Shown in pieces: positions 22,833-33,435 of a stretch of 64,000 bases of DNA (its first letter is position 1; every line of letters begins with the position of its first letter). The translations under genes and the position numbers were made by a program. The notes under the pieces are model-generated. The model searched no databases, was not told the DNA's origin, and saw only the letters and a list, made by a program, of their open reading frames with translations. This DNA is from Saposhnikovia divaricata (lineage: Eukaryota; Streptophyta; Magnoliopsida; Apiales; Apiaceae): NCBI GenBank assembly GCA_036435485.1, contig CM071601.1, positions 183,494,939-183,558,938 on the forward strand, written 5' to 3'.

Positions 22833-25800
22833 CTAGCCATTGTCTTTTGATTCCCTTTCCATAGCTTTGGCTTGAAATTCATCATATTCTTTCTCTCTTC
22901 TTTCTTTCTCCTTCCTTGTATTCTCATCCATAGCTTTTATTATTTCTGCCATAGCATCCAATTCTTCAAGCAAAATTGAGTCTTTGAAATCTTCAAGTAC
23001 TGGTTCCAGAATATTTGCAGGATAGTGGTTGAGTAGATTCATTCTGATGTTGACTTGATTTCCATTCCTCCTCCTATACTTTACCATGTAGGGGTTGAAC
23101 TGAACTCTACACAAACCCTTTTTCCTCAGCTTTTCTGCTTCACTTTCCAGTCTCTCAATTTCTTTCTCCCTTGCCAGCCATTTCTCAAAACACTCTTTTC
23201 TGACTTTTTCTTCATGATCTCTCTTCATTTTCACAAAATCAATTAGCTCCAGTTTCCATACTCTCTCCACTTTATCTTCTGAGCTCAACAGTGCAATGAT
23301 TCTCTCTATGTCATATAGCTTGCCCCAGTGTTGACATCCTCCTTGTTTGAATTTCTCCTCCCTTCCATCAGAATATTTAATCTCAAGGCAATTATCAACA
23401 ATGGCAACATGATAGATTCTTTGAGCTTGCAAAAATTGCAGTTGGTCTACATCATAATCTTCATCTAGTGGTTGGAGTTTTAGGCCTGGATAGATTGTCA
23501 GGGTTTTTGATGTGGTTGGCTTTGATTTCCTTGCAGCTTGCTTGAACTTGATTCTTTTTACATGATTACTTGGCAGCAGTATGTGACCTTTGTTTGTAGA
23601 CCATTGTAGTATTCCATTAGCAGTTTGCTTTTTGAAACATACAGATGGTTTCTTGACTTGAATCTTCTTCTCTTCTTGAGGTGGCAAGACAGTTGCAGAA
23701 GCCATAGATGCAAATTTTGAAAGGTCACTACTGGCAGCATTCACCCTAGACTTAGAGTCTTGTGTTGTGGTGAGGTTACTGTCAGCAATGCCTGAGGCTT
23801 GCTGTCTTCCACTTTTCCTCTCAGAGCCTTTACCTTGATCATCATCATTCTTCCTCTTCTCATCATCCTTCTTCTTCTTCTTGTCTTCATCACCCTTATT
23901 ACTCCTGTGATGTCTTCTCCTTCCATCACTTTTATCTTCATCCTTGTCTTGATCTTTGCTTGGGTTGAACTTAGCAGTCTCAGATACAATGCCAGTTGCA
24001 ATATATGACCTGAGATAAGATATAGCTTCTAATTCTTCTGCTGTTCTTGATCCCTTCTTCTTGATCAGTTTCTCAATGATGGCTATGATGAGATTTTTAT
24101 TTTGAGGAGTTAGATGCTTAGGAATGACCAGCTGCTTGATATCTTCAATTCTTGTTCCAGCCTGGTAGATAATAGTTCTAGGATCTGTGAAAACTTCAGG
24201 TAGCCTTGAAGGTTGACCATTCCTCAATTCATCATGAAGACTCTTGTTGTTCTCATTTCCCTTCTCAATTAGTCCAAGGAGCACATTCACTTCTGAGTGC
24301 TTTAGACTCTGTAGAGTATTGATGGTTAAGTGCCATATCTTGTTCTTTCCTACCATCAATATCTCCTTGAGCCATAGATCATTAAGCCTCCTTGGTACTA
24401 CAGTGAGACAGTCAATCTGACTCTTCAAACTCTCATGATATAGCAGAGCATCACCAGCCTGTTCTCTAGAGACTTTCAGAAACTCCAAGAATGCATCATC
24501 ATGATAGACATTTGAGTTTGCAATTTCTTGTAGCTTGGCCTCAGTGACCACCTTCACTTCTACTGGCTTGGCACTCTTAGATATTGAGATTCGAGGCTTG
24601 TCAGATGGCATACTCCCAGCAACCACTGTGGTTGTGATAGACTGCCTTTGACCATCAGGAGTAGTGATGTGCACAGTTGGTAGAGTGACAACTGGCAGAG
24701 AAGTGGGAGGCTCATCAACTTTGTCCTTTCCTTTTCCAGGCACATGAGTAGTAGATTTCAAAGTTCTCTGATGGCCACCCTCAGTGATCTTGATGCCCTT
24801 TTCTAGTGGTCTCTCCCCCTTTGGATTTGAGTTCTTTGATATCCTCTTCTCCCCCTTAGGCTTGTTGACAGACACAGGGACTGTAGGAGACACCTTTGGA
24901 GTTGAAGATTCATCAGGTAGGGGAAGACCCATGTGCTTCATCATTGCAGACAACATTGATTGTTGATGCAGAAGAACATCAGCTGTGGTGGTGGCTTGAG
25001 TGTTCAACTGCTCAGTCAGAGTTGTCACAGTGTCTGTGAGATGAGCATTGGACTTGTGGAGAGAGACTACCTCCTTTTCAAGAGTATCCACTTTAATGAA
25101 GAGTTCATTGGCCTTAAAACCAGATAGGGATTGATCCTTCAGTCTCTGCACTTCGAACCTTGACATCTCATGCACAGGAACCTCAGTGACCAGCTTGTCT
25201 CCATATTGATTTGCAAAGAGGGTCCTGAGCATGGCATTGGCATCAGTTGTCTGATCTGATAAGGATTGAAATTTGTGCCCCAGACCTGTGACAGCATCCT
25301 TGAGAATAGCCAAACCATTGTCCATCCTGGTGCAAGTAGCATTGCAGGTTCGAATGTCCTTGAGAACAGTCTCCAATTGAGGGAATTTAGCATCAAAAGT
25401 CCTCTTGATCTCATGCACCTCCTTGGTTGTAGCTGAACACACTTCATTAATTTCTGTCTTTAAGCCTTTACCAAGATAGTGTGCAGCCTTGAGAATGCCT
25501 TTATAGCTATCATTCACTGCTTCAAACACATCAGTAGGGTTGAGAGATTTGGCATTGGACCCTAGTGAAGTGATGTACTCTTCTCTGAGGTACTGGAGAC
25601 CTTCTGAGAGAGGGATTGAATTGGTTCCTTGCAGCCAAGCATCGATATTCCCATCTCTCTCAGTTTCATCTATGATCTTCTCCTTCTGTAGCTCTACATC
25701 CTCTTTGTGACATAGGAGAATAGCTTCATAGTCTGGATTGGGCATGTTTGCAGTGAGAAGGTGCTGAGCAATTTTTGTGAACTCAGGGATCTGATCCACA

Positions 25801-27611
25801 ACTAAGCTTTGAAGTGCTTCAACCGTCAATTGTGGTGGAACAGACCCTGATCCTGAAGCACTGTCATGTTGCACAGGCTTCAGCCATTGAGACAAAAAGT
25901 TAGAGCTAGAGCTAGGCTTGCTAGGCTCCTTAGTTACAGATGCAACTTCTGCAACCGGATGAACAGACTCTACTACTGCTGTCTCCACAGAAGTGGGATG
26001 AGTTACAACAGTAGTTGACACAGGCACAGAGTCTCTAGTAAGAACTAGTGAATCCTCTGTGTTTGTGATGGTGTCATTAGGATATGCCCCAGCATGCATT
26101 CCCTGACCATCCAAATGTGGTACCTGGGTGGTGAGCAAGGTGTCATGCACCAAGTCACTTGAATTCATTGGCTCATCAAAGGAAAAGAATTCTTGATGAT
26201 CAATGCCTTGCTCCTCAATTGCTTGAGTTGCAGGCTTCAAAGAAATATGAGTGGTAGATTCTGAAAGAGAAGTGTGTTGTAGACAAGATTTTGGCAACTC
26301 CCCCTGAGAAATAGAGGGAGTTTCAGTTATGATGTGCTCTCCACTCAGTGTTGTGCCAGCCTTATCACTCCCTTGTGCTGACTCTTTACAGATAGGTGCA
26401 TTGGGGAGGATGCTTGATTCTATAGATGCATCCTGTTGAGAGGATACATCTAGTGAGCTGTGTGCCCCTGATTTTACAACTTCAGCCATTTGAGTGACTG
26501 AAGAGGTGGTTTTAGACTTCTTCTTCTTCTTTAGGCTTATGATAGGTAACTCAGGTGTCTCACTTTCTAGCCCTAGTTCTACAGCCAAGGCTGCTTCAGT
26601 TAAGATTTCTAAAGGTTCAGAAGCAGCCTGTTTTCTCTTCTTTTTACTAACATCACCCTTTTGAGAGGATGATGCAGTTGGCTCTTTGCTGGATAGAGTG
26701 TTTGGCTGAGGGGGTTGGTTAGCAGGCCTTGGGTTAGCACTTTGTTCTCCTTGCTTAGGCTGTGCTAACTGTGATTTTGAATCAAATATTGGCATGTTGT
26801 GGGGGTAAGACCTAAACAAACCCTCCATGTGGGGAGTTATGCTAAGTCTTACATCCACATCATTCCTAGTCTCCAAATTACCAAAAATGAGTTTGGTCAT
26901 GGACCTAGGATAGCCTATTTTACTCTTATCTACTCCAGGCAATTCAATCAATGAAGCATTTTTAAAGTTAAGTACTGATTGAATAAAGCGAGGAAAGAAA
27001 ATTTCATTACCTCTCTTGGCTGTGGTCTGACCAAGTCTCCCATAGAGTTCCTGTAGGATGAGAAGTCCAACATCTATCTTTCTCCCATGAGCCAAGGCAT
27101 AGGCAAGCTGCTGCACGGGTGTACTAATCTGATCAAAGCTTGATTTCCGTGCAGTGAATACATGAAGGAGTGTAGCAAATACAAAGCTCCATTCTTTCCT
27201 TAAGAACTTCCTATTCAACTTTCCCAGCTTGATAGTATCAGAGTAGTTGATGAAGTCAAAGAATTCTTCCAACTCATCATTGGAGGCCAGAGCATCATAC
27301 GTCTCTTGCTGCATATCCAAGGCTTGATTCATGTCTGCAGTGGTGATAGTGATATCCTCTCCTTGAATCTTGCAGTGAACAATATAAGAAGTGATAGCAT
27401 TCTCAAGACCGATGACCTCCACAGTAGCAGTCCTCCAGAATTGTTCCAATAGTTCTATGTACAGAGTTGGGTTGGCTGAGAGCGCACTCTTGATGTATGA
27501 TTCAGACAACCACCGAACAAAGCACTTGAAATTGGCATTCGGTGCTTCCACATCACTGGTGATTGCGATGAAATTAGTTTGGGATGGTATGGTGAGTTTA
27601 GGGTTTGCCAT
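22833..27611 (-). CDS. Third ORF of Copia element 1 (function unknown)
   Basis: The frame is open for 1592 codons downstream of pol, in the place where Sireviruses carry an env-like or extra ORF. The first 280 residues look globular (FVRWLSES, LLEQFWRTATVE, a type common in large ORFs of asterid Copia elements). The middle is Ser/Pro/Thr-rich and low in complexity, with basic patches KKKRKQ and KKKKKSK that could act as nuclear signals. Regions near residues 720-880 look like coiled coil (LEKEVVSLHKSNAHL). A very charged Asp/Lys/Arg stretch lies near 1225-1290, and the C-terminus is a charged helix. I see no signal peptide or clear membrane segment, so env is not supported. Confidence 0.75.
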   Translation of the reverse strand: MANPKLTIPSQTNFIAITSDVEAPNANFKCFVRWLSESYIKSALSANPTLYIELLEQFWRTATVEVIGLENAITSYIVHCKIQGEDITITTADMNQALDMQQETYDALASNDELEEFFDFINYSDTIKLGKLNRKFLRKEWSFVFATLLHVFTARKSSFDQISTPVQQLAYALAHGRKIDVGLLILQELYGRLGQTTAKRGNEIFFPRFIQSVLNFKNASLIELPGVDKSKIGYPRSMTKLIFGNLETRNDVDVRLSITPHMEGLFRSYPHNMPIFDSKSQLAQPKQGEQSANPRPANQPPQPNTLSSKEPTASSSQKGDVSKKKRKQAASEPLEILTEAALAVELGLESETPELPIISLKKKKKSKTTSSVTQMAEVVKSGAHSSLDVSSQQDASIESSILPNAPICKESAQGSDKAGTTLSGEHIITETPSISQGELPKSCLQHTSLSESTTHISLKPATQAIEEQGIDHQEFFSFDEPMNSSDLVHDTLLTTQVPHLDGQGMHAGAYPNDTITNTEDSLVLTRDSVPVSTTVVTHPTSVETAVVESVHPVAEVASVTKEPSKPSSSSNFLSQWLKPVQHDSASGSGSVPPQLTVEALQSLVVDQIPEFTKIAQHLLTANMPNPDYEAILLCHKEDVELQKEKIIDETERDGNIDAWLQGTNSIPLSEGLQYLREEYITSLGSNAKSLNPTDVFEAVNDSYKGILKAAHYLGKGLKTEINEVCSATTKEVHEIKRTFDAKFPQLETVLKDIRTCNATCTRMDNGLAILKDAVTGLGHKFQSLSDQTTDANAMLRTLFANQYGDKLVTEVPVHEMSRFEVQRLKDQSLSGFKANELFIKVDTLEKEVVSLHKSNAHLTDTVTTLTEQLNTQATTTADVLLHQQSMLSAMMKHMGLPLPDESSTPKVSPTVPVSVNKPKGEKRISKNSNPKGERPLEKGIKITEGGHQRTLKSTTHVPGKGKDKVDEPPTSLPVVTLPTVHITTPDGQRQSITTTVVAGSMPSDKPRISISKSAKPVEVKVVTEAKLQEIANSNVYHDDAFLEFLKVSREQAGDALLYHESLKSQIDCLTVVPRRLNDLWLKEILMVGKNKIWHLTINTLQSLKHSEVNVLLGLIEKGNENNKSLHDELRNGQPSRLPEVFTDPRTIIYQAGTRIEDIKQLVIPKHLTPQNKNLIIAIIEKLIKKKGSRTAEELEAISYLRSYIATGIVSETAKFNPSKDQDKDEDKSDGRRRHHRSNKGDEDKKKKKDDEKRKNDDDQGKGSERKSGRQQASGIADSNLTTTQDSKSRVNAASSDLSKFASMASATVLPPQEEKKIQVKKPSVCFKKQTANGILQWSTNKGHILLPSNHVKRIKFKQAARKSKPTTSKTLTIYPGLKLQPLDEDYDVDQLQFLQAQRIYHVAIVDNCLEIKYSDGREEKFKQGGCQHWGKLYDIERIIALLSSEDKVERVWKLELIDFVKMKRDHEEKVRKECFEKWLAREKEIERLESEAEKLRKKGLCRVQFNPYMVKYRRRNGNQVNIRMNLLNHYPANILEPVLEDFKDSILLEELDAMAEIIKAMDENTRKEKERREKEYDEFQAKAMERESKDNG

Positions 27612-28451
27612 TTGGGTAGAGAAGAAAAGAGAATTAGGATTGAAGAAGAAATTCGCAGTTAGGGTTTTTCAGAGGTTTCAGGAGTTGAGATGCTTGAGAA
27701 ATCGAACGAAATGAATTGAATAGTTGTGAAGTTGTATATATATATATATGAATGTCTTGAGTTGTCGATAGATAAGTGTTCTGTAGCGACAAGTCATTCG
27801 AGAAGTATGAAACAACTATTCGAGAAGTCAAGAAAGGCTTATTCGATATCTCAGGCAGTTTTTAACTCACAGCTGGCAGTGATTTAACTCAGAAAATAAT
27901 TCAAAGTTAAGAATATATTTTTATGAGTGAAATGAAGGTTTGAATATAAATCCAAAAAGCGATTAAGTGTCAGCGAAAAATCAGCCTTTTCAAATGATTC
28001 GATAACTCAAATGCAGTATTCGAGAACTCTATCATTAGAGAACTAAAATACTCTATTCGAGAACTCAAAGTGTGCTATTCGATTTCTCTAAAAGACACTA
28101 TTCGAGAACTCAAGAGGGTTCTAGATAGGCCTATTCGAGAACTCGAGCCAAGACATAACAATGAACCATTCGAGAAGTCTGACTTATTGAACTGTACTTT
28201 TCACTCATAAAATTCAATTTCCACTATCCTTTAAAATTTACTAGAAATATTCATTGACGAATATTCTACCAAATTAAATAGTGGTTTACTCAAAATTTTT
28301 ACAGAAATTTCAAGCTACATATGTATGATTTTCAACATGTGCAGCATTGGAATATTTATACATCATACTCCAGCCAATACTTACTTCAGAAATATTAGGC
28401 ATTTGATAAAGTAAGTATTTACTGCTGCAACAATCTAGTTGATATATTCAC
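27612..28451 (-). other. Spacer between pol and the third ORF, with repeated attcgagaact words
   Basis: No gene. On the plus strand at least seven attcgaga(a)ctc/gtc words occur (for example near 27799, 27820, 28018, 28057, 28100, 28134 and 28169), with attcgatatctc variants. They are the inverse orientation of most such words in the LTR. A TA run lies at about 27736-27749 just upstream of the ORF start. Confidence 0.7.
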
Positions 28452-31400
28452 TTAGCCAGAATTCGAAGAATTCAGCATTCCAATCTCACTGACCAGCCTA
28501 GTGAAGGTGGCTTCATCTAATGGCTTAGTGAATATGTCAGCTAGTTGTTTTTCTGTAGAAACATAATGCAACTCAATGGTTCCATTAGTTGCATGTTCTC
28601 TAATGAAATGATATCTGATGTCAATGTGCTTTGTCCTAGAATGATTGACAGGATTGGCAACTATAGAGATTGCACTTGTGTTGTCACACATGATAGGAAT
28701 TCTTTCCAACACAAGTCCATAATCTCTAAGTTGGTTTCTAATCCAAAGCACTTGAGCACAGCAACTTCCAGCAGCTATGTATTCAGCTTCAGCTGTGGAA
28801 GTTGACACATATTGTTGTTTCTTGCTGTACCAAGAGACTAACCTTTGTCCAAGAAACTGGCAGCTACCTGATGTGCTTTTCCTATCCACTCTGCATCCAG
28901 CATAATCAGCATCAGAATAACCAACCAGATTGAACCCTGTGTCCTTAGGATACCATAACCCCAAGTTTGGTGTGCCTTTCAGATATTTGAAGATCCTTTT
29001 TATTGCTATCATGTGTGATTCCTTTGGGTTTGATTGAAACCTTGCACATAAGCATGTAGCAAACATGATATCTGGCCTACTAGCAGTGAGGTAAAGTAGA
29101 GAACCAACCATGCCTCTGTAGATTGAGATATCTACCTTTTTGCCCTTAGCGTCATCATCTAACTTGGTGGCAGTGGCCATGGGTGTCTTTGCAGGTGAAC
29201 ATTCTTCCAAATCAAATTTCTTCAGTAAATCTTTAATGTATTTGGTTTGGCTTATAAAAATGCCATCCTTCCTTTGACTAACTTGCAGTCCAAGAAAGAA
29301 TGTTAATTCTCCCATCATACTCATCTCATATCTGCTTTGCATGAGCTTAGAGAATTTTTCACACAGCTTCTCATTTGTAGAGCCAAATATGATATCATCC
29401 ACATAGATTTGAACTAGGATAATATCATCATCATGTTTCTTGTAGAACAGTGTCTTGTCCAGTGTGCCTCTAGTGAATTGATTCTCCAGTAGAAATTGTG
29501 ATAGTGTGTCATACCATGCCCTGGGAGCTTGCTTGAGCCCATACAATGCTTTAAGTAATCTGTAGACAAAGTGGGGAAACTGTGGATCCTCAAAGCCAGG
29601 TGGTTGTTGAACATATACTTCTTCTTCCAACTCCCCATTCAGGAATGCACTCTTGACATCCATTTGATAGACCTTGAAATTGGAATGTGCAGCAAATGCC
29701 AAGAAAATTCTGATGGCTTCTAGTCTAGCAACAGGGGCAAAGGTCTCATCATAGTCAATACCTTCCTGTTGAGAGTATCCTTTTGCAACCAACCTTGCTT
29801 TGTTCCTTATGACTACACCATTTTCATCCATCTTATTCCTTAGAACCCATTTAGTTCCAACAACGGTTCTATCCTTTGGTGCAGGCACTAGTTCCCATAC
29901 TTTGCTCCTTTCAAATTGATTTAGCTCCTCTTGCATAGCAATTATCCAGTCAGGATCCAACAATGCATCATCAAGTTTCTTAGGCTCAACTTGGGATAGA
30001 AAGCAGCCATAGAGACATTCATTTATAGTTGCTCTCCTTGTCCTTACTCCTGCATTTGGATTTCCAATTATCTGATCTGCAGTGTGTGATCTATCCCATT
30101 TCCTTGTATGTTCAGATTGATTTCTCATCCTTGATGTTGCTTCATCATTTAGATCATGATCATCTACATTTCCTCCCCCTGTGAAGTTGTCACTCCTCAC
30201 AGGTGTATCTTGGATGCTTGTTTCTTCATTGTTGGTTGACACAGGTTCTTCATTCACTTGAGTTTGTTGGATTATGAGTTCAGATTCACTTTCAATCTCC
30301 TCATCAGAATCATCTAGATTGTCAAACTTCAAGGGATCTTTATCTTCATCATTGGCTTCTTCTAATCCAGGTAGTTTGCTGTCATCAAATGTTACATCTG
30401 TGCTCTCCATTACTTTCTTTTGACAAATGACATAAACTTTGTATGCAATTCTTTCCATAGAATAGCCAAGAAAGATTCCTTCAAATGCCTTTGCATCAAA
30501 CTTTCCAACATATTCTGAATTATCTTTTAGCACAAAGCACTTGCTTCCAAAAGTATGAACATACTTTAGAGTAGGCTTCTTTCCAGTCATCAAGTTGTAA
30601 GGTGTCTTTCCAGTGTTTTTGTTGATGAGGGTTCTGTTTTGGATGTAGCATGCAGTGCTCACAGCCTCAGCCCAAAAACATGTAGGCATCTTTGCATCAA
30701 GTAGCATTGTTCTAGCAGCCTCTATCAGAGTCCTATTCTTTCTCTCAACAACTCCATTTTGTTGTGGGGTCCTTGGAGCTGAGAATTGTTGAGAAATACC
30801 ATTTTCTTTGCAGAATGCTCCAAGCATGGCATTTCTGAATTCTGTCCCATTATCACTTCTTAATGCAATCACACTTGCATTTATGGCCTTTGCTTCTTTG
30901 TCAACTTTCTTTATGTGCTCAATGATTACTTGTGGAGCCTCATCCTTTGATGCCAGAAATTCTACCCATGTATACCTTGTAAAATCATCAACCATCACTA
31001 GAGCATACTTCTTCCTTCCTAGTGACATAATATTGACAGGCCCAAACAAATCCATATGAATCAGTTGCAGGGGCTTGGTTATAGATGTCACTGTTTTTGA
31101 CTTGTGGCTTGATCTTTTCATTTTTCCCTTTTGACACGCCTCACACACTCCTTCTTGACAGAATTCAAGTGTGGGAATGCCTCTCACTAACTCCCTTTTG
31201 ACTAGGGAATTAATGGTTTTGAAGTTCAGGTGTGATAGCTTCTTGTGCCACAGCCAACTGTCTTCATTTGATGCTTTTGAGTAGAAGCAACAAATTGTGT
31301 CCTTGCTTGCAGAGTCCATATTGGCTACAAACAGGCTTCCCTTCCTTACTCCAGACAGAGCAAAATCACCAGTCTTCTTGTGGGTGATCAAACATTCATC

Positions 31401-31712
31401 TTTGTCAAAGTTCACTTTGAAGCCTCTGTCAGTGAATTGACCAACACTCAGTAGATTATGCTTGAGCCCCTTGACCAGTGCTACATTCTCAATGATGACA
31501 TTTCCAATTTCCAACTTGCCATATCCCAGTGTGTTGCCGATGCTGTCATCTCCAAAAGCAACCATTGGGCCAGCCTTTTCCTCATACTGTGATAGCAGGG
31601 CCATATCACCAGTCATATGATTTGAGCATCCACTGTCCAAAATCCACATGACCTTCTTTTTACTTTCTTTGCCCTGCAAACACAAAAGTATTACTTCTCC
31701 TTTGGTACCCAA
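28452..31712 (-). CDS. Copia pol polyprotein: protease, integrase, reverse transcriptase, RNase H
   Basis: The frame is intact for 1086 codons. Domains in order: aspartic protease with LDSGCSNHMTG near residue 26; GAG-pre-integrase with a zinc-binding HKKLSHLN and CEACQKGK; integrase core with HMDLFGP, SDNGTEF and the Glu in NGVVERKNR; Copia reverse transcriptase with MDVKSAFLNG and YVDDIIFG; and RNase H with YSDADYAG, STAEAEY and RTKHIDIRYHF. The order integrase before reverse transcriptase defines Copia. Its start overlaps the gag remnant by 22 bp in another frame. Catalytic residues look present, so the enzyme set may work. Confidence 0.93.
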   Translation of the reverse strand: MGTKGEVILLCLQGKESKKKVMWILDSGCSNHMTGDMALLSQYEEKAGPMVAFGDDSIGNTLGYGKLEIGNVIIENVALVKGLKHNLLSVGQFTDRGFKVNFDKDECLITHKKTGDFALSGVRKGSLFVANMDSASKDTICCFYSKASNEDSWLWHKKLSHLNFKTINSLVKRELVRGIPTLEFCQEGVCEACQKGKMKRSSHKSKTVTSITKPLQLIHMDLFGPVNIMSLGRKKYALVMVDDFTRYTWVEFLASKDEAPQVIIEHIKKVDKEAKAINASVIALRSDNGTEFRNAMLGAFCKENGISQQFSAPRTPQQNGVVERKNRTLIEAARTMLLDAKMPTCFWAEAVSTACYIQNRTLINKNTGKTPYNLMTGKKPTLKYVHTFGSKCFVLKDNSEYVGKFDAKAFEGIFLGYSMERIAYKVYVICQKKVMESTDVTFDDSKLPGLEEANDEDKDPLKFDNLDDSDEEIESESELIIQQTQVNEEPVSTNNEETSIQDTPVRSDNFTGGGNVDDHDLNDEATSRMRNQSEHTRKWDRSHTADQIIGNPNAGVRTRRATINECLYGCFLSQVEPKKLDDALLDPDWIIAMQEELNQFERSKVWELVPAPKDRTVVGTKWVLRNKMDENGVVIRNKARLVAKGYSQQEGIDYDETFAPVARLEAIRIFLAFAAHSNFKVYQMDVKSAFLNGELEEEVYVQQPPGFEDPQFPHFVYRLLKALYGLKQAPRAWYDTLSQFLLENQFTRGTLDKTLFYKKHDDDIILVQIYVDDIIFGSTNEKLCEKFSKLMQSRYEMSMMGELTFFLGLQVSQRKDGIFISQTKYIKDLLKKFDLEECSPAKTPMATATKLDDDAKGKKVDISIYRGMVGSLLYLTASRPDIMFATCLCARFQSNPKESHMIAIKRIFKYLKGTPNLGLWYPKDTGFNLVGYSDADYAGCRVDRKSTSGSCQFLGQRLVSWYSKKQQYVSTSTAEAEYIAAGSCCAQVLWIRNQLRDYGLVLERIPIMCDNTSAISIVANPVNHSRTKHIDIRYHFIREHATNGTIELHYVSTEKQLADIFTKPLDEATFTRLVSEIGMLNSSNSG

Positions 31713-32062
31713 ACGAGTTTGGGTCCATGTGACTTAGTGACAGTTTTATCAAAATCAGCATGCTTATCAGTTTTCTTGATGTTGGTCTTCTTGTCACTGT
31801 TGGGAGTCTTAGAATCAGGGTTCTTAGACTTAGGTGACAGAGGTACCTTCCTAACTTTAGGAGGACTTGAAGACTTTGTCCTTGTGTAGTGTGTGTGAAC
31901 ATTATGATTGATACAGCCCTCCATGAATTGTCTTCTCAAATTAAAACAACTAGTCATCACATTCATGTTACATGGCATACAATCAAGCTTATCACAGAAA
32001 GGAGAGTCTCTATGTCTTAAAGGCACAGAGCAATCATAGAATGGTTTAGCAACACTACCAGA
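31691..32062 (-). pseudogene. Gag C-terminal remnant of Copia element 1
   Basis: The frame ends GPKLVWVPKEK before its stop, the usual linker just ahead of protease in this lineage. It keeps a Cys-containing segment (KLDCMPCNMNVMTSC) and a basic Ser/Pro-rich tail. The capsid and CCHC nucleocapsid parts are absent because the copied flank starts at 32063; the frame simply runs on into that DNA. Confidence 0.8.
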
Positions 32063-33435
32063 TGGTTGGTACGGTACCAATTGATTTTACTTATTTACCA
32101 TTACTTAATTACAGATAAAATCCCTCTTACTAACTAATTAATTTCCTTTTTCAAATTAAATATATCACCTTTCTAATTTTTGACTAACTAGCTAATTTCC
32201 CTTTCCAGGTAAAATATAATATTTTTTATATTTTATCTAACTAAAATTTCTCCTTTTAAAAACACTACGATCAATTTTGTTTAATAAAAGATTATATTAT
32301 AATTATAATTACTATTAACTAATCAATTACCTTTTCAGCTAAAACACGTTACCTTTTCTCTTTTCTGTAACTAAAATATCTCTTTTCCAATTATATCACG
32401 GAGGTTCTATTTAATAAATTAAAATATTAATATAATACTAATAATTATCGATTATTTTTACAGCTAAAACGTATCATCTTTTCCATATTTCATAAATAAA
32501 ATTCATTTTTTTTATAGAAATATCACGGACAACATTAATTTTTCACTTTCGAAAGACACTACGATCAATTTAATTTAGTAAAATAACATAAATTAAATTA
32601 TAATTACTATAAACTAATCAATTACATTTTCACCTAAAACATGTCACTTTTTAATTTTCACATTAACTTTTCTATTTTCCCTAACTAAAATCTCTCTTTT
32701 TCAATTACATCACGGGCGGTTCTATTTAATAAAATAAAATAACAATATTCTAATATTAATAATTAATCAATTAATTTTTTCAGGTAAAACGTATCATCTT
32801 TTCTAACTAAAATCACTTTTTTTCTAAAAATATCACGGGCAACATTAATTTCTCCTTTTCTAAAAACATTACGAGCAATATTATTTAGTAAAATAACATA
32901 ATTAAATTATAATTACTATAAACTAATCAATTACCTTTTTCGCCTAAAACACGTTTCCTTTTTAATTTTCTCTAACCAAGATCTCTCTTTTTCTAATTAA
33001 ATCACGGGCATTATATTTATTAAAATTAAAAAATAATTTATAATTACTTATAATTAACCGATTACTTTTTTCAACTAAAATTTATCATCTTTTCAATATT
33101 TTCTAACTAAAATTCCTTCTTTTCTAGAATTATCATGGATAACATTTATATAATTATTATCAAATCATCTTATTGAAAAATTTAGGCTACAAAAATTTAT
33201 ATTTTAAAAAAATTAATTCAAATTAATAAAAAAATTTATATAATATAAAAAGAAATCTGTGCATCACACGAGTTTTAAGCTAGTTGATTCTTAAACTCGT
33301 TAGAGTAATTTATAAAATAATATATATGTTTGATAGAGATATATTTTTGGTGGGATTCGAACTTGGAAATTATAATAGTATTTTAAATATTAGAAAAGGA
33401 ATATTCTTTTAGCATTAGATCCAACGGTTCACATT
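32063..33435. repeat. Copy of left-flanking DNA (5'-truncated Helitron plus 152 bp) inside Copia element 1
   Basis: Offset by exactly 12007 bp, this equals 20056-21428: the Helitron lacking its first 37 bp, then the spacer up to the LTR including the ACATT. Together with the LTR the repeated block is 2618 bp. The shared start is tggttggtacgg; the preceding bases differ (gtt versus aga). Confidence 0.95.
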
